Program-made: the position numbers and the translations under genes
Source: Paracoccaceae bacterium
GTDB lineage: Bacteria; Pseudomonadota; Alphaproteobacteria; Rhodobacterales; Rhodobacteraceae
Assembly (NCBI GenBank): GCA_026713305.1
Contig: JAPOOS010000031.1
Span: 1 to 37,180, forward strand
Length of the DNA stretch: 37,180 nucleotides
Reading direction: 5' to 3'
Shown here: in pieces, positions 7,929 to 15,366 of the stretch
Position numbering within the stretch: the first letter of the stretch is position 1
Layout: each line of letters starts with the position of its first letter
The notes under the pieces: generated by a model
Told to the model about the DNA's origin: nothing
Seen by the model: only the letters and a program-made list of their open reading frames with translations
Database searches by the model: none

Positions 7929-9128
7929 TCAAGTTGGTGGTTTCCAGTCGAAGACCCATCGGTAGCGCCGGGCAACCAGATTGGAAAGCCACTGTGTCGA
8001 CCTTCCTGGGGAAAGCCAGCCTGCAGCCATTGTCGCGGGCATCGCCGCCCGGTTCAACGCTGACTGCCGATTGGTGTGCTGCACCAGCCTGCCAACTCTC
8101 GCTTCCCGCAACTGGCTGAACCGCGCGAAGGCCGCATCCGGACTGGTGGACGTGGACAGGCACTTGGCCAGAATCCAGGCGTCCTCAAGCGCCAGATTTC
8201 CGCCCTGAGCGAGAAATGGCGGCATTGGATGCAGTGCATCGCCAAGAAGAACCGCATTTTGCCTGTGCCAGCAACTCGCTACTCGCCCGCGGCGAATTCG
8301 ATGCCTGTGAACGCTTGGCTGACGCTCAACCAAGTGATGTCGGTCGGCAAAGCCCGACAGGGCTTCCTCGAATTCCGCCGCAGCGTCAACCTCTTCGAAG
8401 GATGCACGGCACCCTTTTTTCAAACTCTTGACCACAACCAAATTGAGAAACCGTCCATGGCGAACCTTGTACTTTACCAAATGACGCCGCGGGGCAACAA
8501 TCAACTGCACGGTGTCCGGCGCGAACAAGTCGTGCTTCCTGTCAACCGGCAGAAGTGCGCGCCACAACAAGTGTTGAACGGGCATCGGCCCTTGCCTTGG
8601 ATTCAGCTGCCTGCGGAGCGCCGAGCCGGCGCCGTCGGCTCCAACCAGCACACTCGGAACGAAACTCGCCAGGCGTTCCGCGCTCAGACTGTACCCACTG
8701 TCCGAAGCGCCGTAGTCAATCTGACCGCTGGAGCGCCGAAGATCGACAGAGCGGGCTTTCGCCGCCTGCACCAATGCGCCGATCAGATCAGGCCGGTACA
8801 TCAACAGGTAGCCGGGATTGCCCGGACGCCTGTAGGCGGACATGTCAAGGCTGTGCAAAACGGCATTTGTGCGTTGGCTTCGAACCTCTATCCTCGTGAC
8901 AGGCGTCCCCATGGCCAGCAGTTGCTTGCCGATCCCCAGCTCCTGCAAAACGGCCGACCCATTGGGCGTGATCTGAATCCCGTATCCACTCTGCGATTGG
9001 AATGGACGCCTTTCGTACACCGTCGACTTCAGGCCGCAGCGCGCCAGACCGATGGACGTGGCCAGTCCGGAAATGCCCCCTCCCACTATTGCAATGTCAC
9101 TGCAATGCCTTCCAAGCCGCGTCAGCAA
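7929..9128 (-). CDS. FAD-dependent monooxygenase (salicylate hydroxylase-like, class A)
   Basis: Flavoprotein hydroxylase of 399 residues. The three diagnostic motifs are present: GGGISG at residues 16-21 (FAD ADP-binding fold), GADGAGS at 163-169 (DG motif) and LLGDALHPMPPF at 294-305 (GD motif), followed by GGNLALEDAWILA. The frame is open to 9260, but the first 44 codons do not look like protein. I place the start at a TTG at 9128 because GGGAG stands just upstream and because the FAD fold then begins at the expected distance. Such enzymes use NAD(P)H and oxygen to hydroxylate aromatic or heterocyclic substrates. The substrate is unknown. It precedes the Bug-type binding protein by about 200 bases on the same strand. 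Confidence 0.85.
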   Translation of the reverse strand: MLTRLGRHCSDIAIVGGGISGLATSIGLARCGLKSTVYERRPFQSQSGYGIQITPNGSAVLQELGIGKQLLAMGTPVTRIEVRSQRTNAVLHSLDMSAYRRPGNPGYLLMYRPDLIGALVQAAKARSVDLRRSSGQIDYGASDSGYSLSAERLASFVPSVLVGADGAGSALRRQLNPRQGPMPVQHLLWRALLPVDRKHDLFAPDTVQLIVAPRRHLVKYKVRHGRFLNLVVVKSLKKGCRASFEEVDAAAEFEEALSGFADRHHLVERQPSVHRHRIRRGRVASCWHRQNAVLLGDALHPMPPFLAQGGNLALEDAWILAKCLSTSTSPDAAFARFSQLREARVGRLVQHTNRQSALNRAAMPATMAAGWLSPGRSTQWLSNLVARRYRWVFDWKPPT

Positions 9129-9585
9129 TTCTCTCCCTTGTGTTTCCGCACCTATTTCACTTGCACCGGAGGCGCACAGGCGAAAGCGGAGCCGGTTGCC
9201 GGACGTGACGGGCTGTGCAAACGCGCGGCCAGCGTTCGCTGGCAGACAAGGCAGTCCCACGGATGGTGTGGTCTTCGAGTTTCGAACTTGGAGACCAATG
9301 TCCTGCTGTGACGCTTGTTGGTCGGGTCGGGCAGCACATTTTCAGGAACCGACATTTGAACGAGACCAGCCGGCCCTCGAAGTCACGGTCCGGACTGATT
9401 GCACGATAAACCGAACCGGCGGCAAGTTGATTGTTTGCCATTGCTGCACTGAATTGCCACATAGCCTGCGCGAGCCTTGTGCGGCCGGGTGTTTGTAACC
9501 GAACTGCATTGCTCCTATCACTTCGCGGTGGTTGGCGGCGGCCGGACCGGCGACTTGCCGCAAGGCAATTTACAGGAACAAGTGA
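9129..9585. other. Intergenic region, no recognisable gene
   Basis: About 460 bases upstream of the monooxygenase. Several open frames cross it on the minus strand, but none has recognisable similarity or a convincing start. It should hold the monooxygenase promoter. I see no RNA gene. Confidence 0.4.
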
Positions 9586-9744
9586 ATGCTGATTGGGTTG
9601 CTTTGCCTTGCAGGTTGCGTAGCGGGATGGGTGCAAGCCGGCAGGAGGGGAGGAAACATTCGTGACAAGGTGCATTTTGCAGCCGTATATGGGCTCTGCG
9701 GAATGGTTGTCGGCGTGCTCATCGCTCTTGCCATGCTGGGATGA
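9586..9744 (+). CDS. Small two-helix membrane protein, 52 residues
   Basis: The frame starts at ATG 9586 with AGGA nine bases upstream. It codes for a first hydrophobic helix (MLIGLLCLAGCVAGWV), a short charged loop (QAGRRGGNIRDKVHFA) and a second helix (AVYGLCGMVVGVLIALAMLG) that ends at the stop. The loop RRGGN followed by a tyrosine- or histidine-containing helix resembles a family of about 55-residue alphaproteobacterial proteins often labelled 'apolipoprotein acyltransferase' by automatic annotation. That label is not supported by their size. The predicted form is an inner-membrane hairpin; the function is unknown. It lies 114 bases before the ureohydrolase gene on the same strand. Confidence 0.65.
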   Translation: MLIGLLCLAGCVAGWVQAGRRGGNIRDKVHFAAVYGLCGMVVGVLIALAMLG

Positions 9745-9858
9745 TTGGCCCCGCGAACCCGGCGCCGCTTCGCTTCAAGGCAGCATGGACACGGGTGCAA
9801 TCAATTGTGAATGCGCTCGCAGCCTCAGGACATTTGAACTGCAAGGGAGCCACAATCG

Positions 9859-10875
9859 GTGAACGCCCAAACCAGTGATCACTCATTTCTGCGGCAGAAC
9901 TTTGCCGGACTGACGCCGACACCAAGCTTTTCGGGCATAACAAGCTTCTTGAGGCGCACTCTCTCCAGAGACCTTGAAGACGTCGATCTGGCCGTGACCG
10001 GCATTCCATTCGACAGCGCCACATCCAACCGTCCCGGCACCCGATTCGGACCGCGTGCCATTCGTGAAGCGTCGATAATGCAAAGTCATGAAAGGCCCTA
10101 TGGATGGAACGTCGATCCGCTCTCGGACCTCAATGTGGCCGACTATGGAGATCTTTGGTACGACTATGCCGACGTGGCGAAGTTCCCGGAGGCGCTGCGC
10201 CGACACATTGGCGAAATCATCGAACAGAACTGTTGCGCGCTGTCGCTCGGAGGCGATCACTTCGTAACCTATCCAATACTGCAGGCGCATGCGGAAAAGT
10301 ACGGCCCGCTGTCGCTGCTGCAGTTCGATGCCCACACGGACACCTGGAAGGATGGCGGCAAAGGCCGCATTGACCACGGCACGATGTTGTATCACGCCGT
10401 CAAGGAAGGGCTGATCGTTGCCGAAAGGTCGGTGCAGGTTGGAATTCGCACGTTCAATTCCGACACGCTCGGATTCAAGATCCTCGATGCGCAAAGCGTG
10501 CACCTCAACGGGCCGCTTGCAACTGCGAGGGAGATTGTCGAACATCTCGAGGGAAGCCGCGTCTATCTGAGTTTCGACATCGACGCTCTTGATCCGGCAT
10601 ATGCGCCAGGAACCGGCACGCCCGTCTGGGGTGGGCTGACTTCGGCGCAAGTGTCCATGATGCTGCAGAACCTCAAAGGCATCGACCTGGTGGGAATGGA
10701 TGTCGTTGAAGTGTCCCCGCCCTACGATCACTCCGGCATAACAGCACTTGCCGCAACGCACGTCGCGATCGAACTGATGTGCCTCTGGATGAACCGCCCT
10801 TCCGCGACAGGAAAGCGTCAGGCGCGGGTGGAGTCGCAGACCCAGACCGCTCGGCGGAATGAATCCACAGATTGA
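9859..10875 (+). CDS. speB: Ureohydrolase of the arginase/agmatinase family
   Basis: Binuclear manganese hydrolase of 338 residues that would remove urea from a guanidino compound. The metal ligands are all present: H134 in SLGGDHFVTYP, D157/H159/D161 in QFDAHTDTW, and D240/D242 in SFDIDALDPAYAPGTGTP. The RPGTRFGPRAIREAS segment near residue 60 is typical of agmatinases. Relatives with the same motifs act on guanidinobutyrate, guanidinopropionate or other guanidino acids, so the substrate is not settled and speB is used only as a family name. The start is a GTG with GGGAG upstream. The zinc alcohol dehydrogenase begins 25 bases after the stop, and then the dehydratase follows, so the three are probably one transcript. 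Confidence 0.88.
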   Translation: MNAQTSDHSFLRQNFAGLTPTPSFSGITSFLRRTLSRDLEDVDLAVTGIPFDSATSNRPGTRFGPRAIREASIMQSHERPYGWNVDPLSDLNVADYGDLWYDYADVAKFPEALRRHIGEIIEQNCCALSLGGDHFVTYPILQAHAEKYGPLSLLQFDAHTDTWKDGGKGRIDHGTMLYHAVKEGLIVAERSVQVGIRTFNSDTLGFKILDAQSVHLNGPLATAREIVEHLEGSRVYLSFDIDALDPAYAPGTGTPVWGGLTSAQVSMMLQNLKGIDLVGMDVVEVSPPYDHSGITALAATHVAIELMCLWMNRPSATGKRQARVESQTQTARRNESTD

Positions 10876-10900
10876 GAAGCAACAACGGAGGTACGTCGGC

Positions 10901-11977
10901 ATGAAGGCAGCAGTTTGCCATGAATTTGGACAACCCTTGGTTATCGAGGACATACCCGAGCCTTCTCCCGGCCCCGGCCAGGTGCTGGTTTCGATTGCGG
11001 CATGCGCCATCTGCCACTCGGACGTCCTGTTCATGGAAGGGGCATGGGGAGGATGCCTGCCAGCGGTGTACGGGCATGAAGCGGCAGGATACGTAAGCGA
11101 AGTCGGTCCCGGCGTCAGCAACTACGCGCCAGGAGATGCAGTCCTGGTCACGCTGATTCGTTCATGCGGTTCATGCGGTTCATGCGACTCGGGATACCCG
11201 AGCACCTGCGAAACCCCCTATGACCGCTTCCTGGACAGTCCCCTGCGCACTCATGACGACAGGGTAATCGAACACGGCTTGTCGACGGGAGCCTTTGCAG
11301 AGAAGGCCCTCGTGCATGCCAGCCAGCTGCATCCGCTTCCGCCGGACATCGACATTAGAGTTGCCAGCCTGTTGTCCTGTGGCGTGATTACAGGTTTCGG
11401 CGCGGTGATGAACGGCGGCCGAACCAGACCGGGAAGCACGGTTGCAGTTGTCGGAACCGGCGGTGTTGGCCTCAACAGCGTTCAGGGTGCAGCAGTTTGC
11501 GGCGCCACCAAGATCATCGCCGTGGACATCGATCGCAGCCGACTTGAAGTCGCACGCAGCTTTGGAGCCACACATGGCGTCATCGCGTCCGACAAAACGC
11601 ACCGCGAGATTCGCGAACTCACATCGGGGCGAGGCGTCGACAGCGCATTTGTGACTGTAGGCAGCGTTTCAGCCTATCAACAGGCCCAGAAATGCCTCGC
11701 TGCGCGCGGAGAGGTGGTTGCCGTTGGAATGCCGCCCGTCAACGACACGGCAACCTGGTCGCCGATGAGCCTCGCATTCTTTGGCAATGCAATCCGCGGA
11801 TCGAAAATGGGGGAAACAATTCTGACACGCGACATCCCGGCGCTGCTCGACCTGTACAGGCAGAATCGCCTCAAGCTCGACGAGCTGGTAACGAAGTACT
11901 ACCCGCTGAACGAGATCAATGAGGCGGTTGCCGCCATGCATCGGGGCCACGTTCTCCGCAATGTCATTACCTTCTAG
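10901..11977 (+). CDS. Zinc-dependent alcohol dehydrogenase (MDR superfamily)
   Basis: Medium-chain dehydrogenase/reductase of 358 residues. Catalytic zinc residues are in CAICHSD (residues 35-41) and GHE (58-60). The structural zinc lobe has C89, C92, C95 and C103 in SCGSCGSCDSGYPSTC. The Rossmann motif is VAVVGTGGVGLNS, and the acidic residue in AVDIDRSRL suggests preference for NAD over NADP. The frame opens at 10859, but the ATG at 10901 has GGAGG nine bases upstream and starts with the family's MKAAVCHEFG. It lies 25 bases after the ureohydrolase and 11 before the dehydratase. It could oxidise the alcohol or sugar that feeds the dehydratase, or an amino alcohol from the ureohydrolase; both are guesses. 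Confidence 0.9.
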   Translation: MKAAVCHEFGQPLVIEDIPEPSPGPGQVLVSIAACAICHSDVLFMEGAWGGCLPAVYGHEAAGYVSEVGPGVSNYAPGDAVLVTLIRSCGSCGSCDSGYPSTCETPYDRFLDSPLRTHDDRVIEHGLSTGAFAEKALVHASQLHPLPPDIDIRVASLLSCGVITGFGAVMNGGRTRPGSTVAVVGTGGVGLNSVQGAAVCGATKIIAVDIDRSRLEVARSFGATHGVIASDKTHREIRELTSGRGVDSAFVTVGSVSAYQQAQKCLAARGEVVAVGMPPVNDTATWSPMSLAFFGNAIRGSKMGETILTRDIPALLDLYRQNRLKLDELVTKYYPLNEINEAVAAMHRGHVLRNVITF

Positions 11978-11988
11978 CGCAGGCATGG

Positions 11989-13230
11989 ATGAAGCTGGAT
12001 TCGCTTGAAGTATTCGTCGTCGGAAACCGGCCTCCCGGCTGGGGTGGCCGTTACTTCACGATAGTCAAGCTCGTCACCGAATGCGGCATCGCCGGATTCG
12101 GCGAGGTTTATGCCGCCTCGGTTGGCCCATCTGCAATGACTGCGGTCATTCATGACGTTTTCGAGCGGCACATGCACGGCGAGTCGCCGGACAGGATCGA
12201 GATCATGTTTCGGCGGGCATATTCGAGCGGCTTCAGCCAACGTCCGGACCCGACCGTCATGGGCGCCTTTTCGGGACTCGAGATTGCCTGCTGGGACATC
12301 CTTGGCAAGGCGCACGACATTCCTGTCCACGCTTTCCTGGGCGGTCTTGTCAACCAGCGAATACGTTCCTACAGCTACGTCTATCCACTGCCGCATCACG
12401 ACCTGAAGGCGTTTTGGAACAGTCCGGACATGACGGCCGAAGCAGCCGAACACATGATCGATCTGGGTTTCACGGCCGTCAAGTTCGACCCTGCCGGACC
12501 CTACACCGTTCGCGGCGCGCATGAACCGGCGATGCGGGACATAGATCGCTCGGTCCAGTTCTGCCGCAGGCTGCGAGACGCTGTCGGCGATCAGGCCGAT
12601 CTGCTGTTTGGCACTCACGGGCAGTTCACCACCTCCGGCGCCATTCGCCTCGGCAACGCCATAGCTCCCTACAGCCCGCTCTGGTTCGAGGAACCGGTTC
12701 CGCCTGACAACGTCAAGGAGTTTTCCCGGGTTGCCCGGAGTTGCAGCGTGCCGCTGGCGGCAGGTGAGCGTCTTACAACAAAGTCTGAGTTCTTCGCATT
12801 GCTTGACAGCGGAAGCGTCTCGATTGTCCAGCCAGCCCTGGGCAGATGCGGAGGCATTCTCGAAGGCAAGAAAATCTCCGCCCTGGCCGAAGTGTTCAAT
12901 GCACTCGTTGCGCCCCATCTGTACGCAGGTCCCGTGGAATGGGCAGCCAATGTCCAGTTGGCCGCATGCATTCCGAATCTGCTAATGGTGGAAACCATTG
13001 AAACCGGCGGCGAGTTTCACCGCAGGCTGATTGGAGACACAATCAGCTGGGAGCAGGGATTCATCGAACCACCGGACGCTCCTGGACTGGGGATTGAATT
13101 CAATGAGGAACTGGCTCGCCAAAACCCCTATACGGGTCGGGAACTGCACCTGGAAATGCAGGAAGCGCCATGCAGTTACGACAGTGAGAACAGGTTTGCA
13201 GGGGGTGCGCCGCCGACGTCGCCTGATTGA
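11989..13230 (+). CDS. Enolase-superfamily acid-sugar dehydratase (mandelate racemase/galactonate dehydratase group)
   Basis: A 413-residue member of the mandelate racemase/muconate lactonizing enzyme group, expected to dehydrate an aldonic or aldaric acid to a 2-keto-3-deoxy acid. The N-terminal capping domain is followed by the barrel. Active-site elements are K165 in AVKFDPAGPY, H210 in GTHGQFT, E234/E235 in FEEPVPPD, E260 in AAGERL, and H310 in APHLYAGPVEW. The usual first metal-ligand motif D-x-N appears as GTHGQ, with no Asp, so H210 or another residue may take that role. The kinase gene that follows (dgoK type) supports a galactonate- or related sugar-acid substrate. The start ATG is 11 bases after the dehydrogenase stop. 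Confidence 0.85.
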   Translation: MKLDSLEVFVVGNRPPGWGGRYFTIVKLVTECGIAGFGEVYAASVGPSAMTAVIHDVFERHMHGESPDRIEIMFRRAYSSGFSQRPDPTVMGAFSGLEIACWDILGKAHDIPVHAFLGGLVNQRIRSYSYVYPLPHHDLKAFWNSPDMTAEAAEHMIDLGFTAVKFDPAGPYTVRGAHEPAMRDIDRSVQFCRRLRDAVGDQADLLFGTHGQFTTSGAIRLGNAIAPYSPLWFEEPVPPDNVKEFSRVARSCSVPLAAGERLTTKSEFFALLDSGSVSIVQPALGRCGGILEGKKISALAEVFNALVAPHLYAGPVEWAANVQLAACIPNLLMVETIETGGEFHRRLIGDTISWEQGFIEPPDAPGLGIEFNEELARQNPYTGRELHLEMQEAPCSYDSENRFAGGAPPTSPD

Positions 13231-13346
13231 TGTTGCGCGGCCAGGGCTGCGTACTGGAAGCCTCTCCCATTATGCCTTCATTCTCACGTCGACGAGCCCG
13301 CAGCGCCGAAAGCCACAGGCGATGCTTGTGGCTCGATTGCCGGTTT

Positions 13347-13365
13347 CCGGCGTCGGGCCGGTTTT
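13347..13365 (+). terminator. Weak intrinsic terminator between dehydratase and kinase genes
   Basis: CCGGC, a GTCGG loop and GCCGG form a 5-bp GC hairpin followed directly by TTTT. It lies 117 bases after the dehydratase stop. A second hairpin without a T tract (AGCCACA pairing with TGTGGCT, 13311-13333) stands just before it. Together they may reduce read-through into dgoK. Confidence 0.4.
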
Positions 13366-13476
13366 GCGGGAAGGATCTCAGTCGAGCGTTCAGGCGCCCC
13401 GTGAAACCGACAGTCCCGAACCGAGGAATCGTGCAAAGGCGCTTGCCCTCTGGCCGGGCAACATTTGAGAATTGCA

Positions 13477-14382
13477 ATGACAAGACAGCTGATTGGGGTT
13501 GATTGGGGCACTTCGAACGTTCGGGCATGGCTGATTGCCGATGGCCGACCAATTGCACAGTCCCAGTCCACGCAGGGGATGAGCCGGATCATGGCTTCAG
13601 AGTATCCCCGGGCGCTTGCCAGGATGATCGAGCCGTGGCTGTCTGGAGCTGCAAGCCGAAACGTCATTGCATGCGGAATGCTTGGAGCCGCACAGGGATG
13701 GGTGGAAGCCCGATATCGAACAGTTCCCTGCAAACCCGTCGCACCGGGAGAACTCACCGCAATCGCGACTGAACTGCGGGACTGCACCGTCCACATCATT
13801 CCCGGCATTAGGCAGTTCAAGCCGATGGCAGACGTCATGCGCGGCGAGGAAACTCAGGTGGCTGGATTCTGTGTTGACAACCCCCATTTCGACGGCGTCC
13901 TGTGCCTGCCTGGAACGCATACCAAGTGGGTGCACGTCAGCGCCGGCGAGATCGTGAGCTTTCGTTCCTTCATGACCGGTGAGTTGTACGACCTGCTTTG
14001 CCGACACTCGCTGTTGCGTCATTCCGTATCGAGCAATGAGTTCTGTCCGGATGAGTTTCGGGAGGCCGCAGGCGACCAATTGTCGCAACCGGAGCTCCTC
14101 GCTGCCAGACTGTTTGCAATAAGGGCGGAATCTCTAATCGCAGGGCTGGAGGCGGCGCGTGCAGGTTCCAGGCTGGCGGGGTTTCTGGTCGGCGCCGAAC
14201 TGGCTGCATCTCGTCCATACTGGCTTGGTCACCGCATCGCCATCATAGGCGCGCCTCGACTTGCGCAGTCGTACGAAATGGCTCTGGACATTGTGGGGCA
14301 GAAGCCGTTGCTGGCGGACTCGGAACGATGCACGGTAGCGGGCTTGACCCACGCACACAGTCTGTGCCTGAACTTCCCATGA
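13477..14382 (+). CDS. dgoK: 2-dehydro-3-deoxygalactonokinase
   Basis: Sugar-acid kinase of 301 residues that phosphorylates 2-keto-3-deoxygalactonate at C6. The N-terminal phosphate-binding motif is IGVDWGTSNVRAWL (residues 6-19). The family signature is CLPGTHTKWVHV followed by SFRSFMTGELYDLLCRHSLL. The C-terminal half has FLVGAELAASRPYW and IAIIGAPRLAQSYEMAL. The frame opens at a TTG at 13465; the ATG at 13477 is preferred, since the protein then starts MTRQLIGVDWG. It lies 246 bases after the dehydratase, with a weak terminator between, and could have its own promoter. The next enzyme of the route, the KDPGal aldolase (dgoA), is not in this window. Confidence 0.93.
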   Translation: MTRQLIGVDWGTSNVRAWLIADGRPIAQSQSTQGMSRIMASEYPRALARMIEPWLSGAASRNVIACGMLGAAQGWVEARYRTVPCKPVAPGELTAIATELRDCTVHIIPGIRQFKPMADVMRGEETQVAGFCVDNPHFDGVLCLPGTHTKWVHVSAGEIVSFRSFMTGELYDLLCRHSLLRHSVSSNEFCPDEFREAAGDQLSQPELLAARLFAIRAESLIAGLEAARAGSRLAGFLVGAELAASRPYWLGHRIAIIGAPRLAQSYEMALDIVGQKPLLADSERCTVAGLTHAHSLCLNFP

Positions 14383-14807
14383 CGTTGCCAGTCTCCGCAC
14401 GATGTGTGCGCTGAAACGTGCACGCCGTTGAGCTTGGACTTGCGCATTCAAGCCGTCACGCCGCGGACTGTGCGTTCAGGAGACACCCTCGATCGGGAAA
14501 CGACTTCGGCCTGCCTCGCGGATTGCCGAAACCCAGGCGCCTTGCTGATCGCGATCATTGGCGCTCAATGCGGAACCGCCGCTGGCCCTTGACGTTTGAC
14601 GGTGTTGCCCACGCTTCAGGTTGGCCCGCTTGGCAATTGCGTGATCGGGAATTCGGTGGTCAGCCTGGTCAAACGCTGCGACTCCTTCGCCCAGGGTCGT
14701 TCGGTTCATTGCTTCGCAAGGAATTGTTGCGGCTCGCGCAGGTATGGCGCAACCAGTCCTGACCAGCGGAAGCATGCTTTCAACTCCACTGTTCCCTCAA
14801 GGGAACG
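14383..14807. other. Convergent intergenic region between dgoK and soxG
   Basis: About 425 bases between two converging genes. A 5-bp hairpin (CGCAC, GATGT loop, GTGCG; 14396-14410) lies 13 bases after dgoK but has no T tract. A 77-codon frame on the minus strand (ATG at 14709, stop at 14476) has no recognisable similarity and a weak start, so I do not call it a gene. Confidence 0.4.
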
Positions 14808-15362
14808 CTACCGGCCCTGCTCCGAACGCGTGTCGTGGAACCCCGGGGATTCGCTTGCGCAGGATGCGGCAAGCAGTTCGCGGACATACTCGGCCTCCGA
14901 AGTTCGACAGACCAGCCTCGCGGCATCAGGCGCCGGGAACCAGATCGCCACTGCAACCTGCCCCAGTCTGGTGCGCCGAAAGTCTTGCGGTCCAATCGCA
15001 GATTCCGACATGTCGGCAGGAGTTTCCTTGGCCAGAATGTCTCGGATTCCGGCAGACTGCACTTCGAACATGACCCGTGCATCCGAAACGTCCGCAACAA
15101 GCCTGGGCATTGGATTCAGGCTTGCGTCGATGGTTTCCACCATGTGCTCCACGGCTTCGTCAGGAACCATCAGCAACAGCTCGTCGGGAGACATCCACGC
15201 GGCTAGCGTGTTGCCCTCTGTGCAAAATTTTCCGGTTTCGGGAATGTCGTCCATTGAGACAGCTCCGAGAGCCTGCTTCAATTCCTTCGAATCCAGGCTG
15301 CATCGCAGGGTGATCATGCCCATGGAGCGCACACGCCTTATGGTCGCATCGGACAGCTGCAT
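14808..15362 (-). CDS. soxG: Sarcosine oxidase subunit gamma
   Basis: The 184-residue gamma subunit of the heterotetrameric sarcosine oxidase. It has a folate-binding-like fold related to part of the glycine cleavage T protein and helps shape the complex. Family features are ITLRCSLDSKELKQAL, AAWMSPDELLLMVP, the VADVSDARVMFEV strand, and FRRTRLGQVAVAIW. The start ATG lies four bases after the soxA stop, with AGGGA upstream, so translation is probably coupled to soxA. It is the last gene of the soxBDAG run. The C-terminal tail after REL is slightly longer and less conserved in appearance than usual. Confidence 0.9.
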   Translation of the reverse strand: MQLSDATIRRVRSMGMITLRCSLDSKELKQALGAVSMDDIPETGKFCTEGNTLAAWMSPDELLLMVPDEAVEHMVETIDASLNPMPRLVADVSDARVMFEVQSAGIRDILAKETPADMSESAIGPQDFRRTRLGQVAVAIWFPAPDAARLVCRTSEAEYVRELLAASCASESPGFHDTRSEQGR

Positions 15363-15366
15363 TGTT

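Noticed and set aside
6692-8119. 475-codon plus-strand frame
   Set aside because: Antisense to the Bug receptor and the monooxygenase end; no recognisable similarity.
14476-14709. 77-codon minus-strand frame after soxG
   Set aside because: No recognisable similarity, weak start, and not needed in Sox operons.
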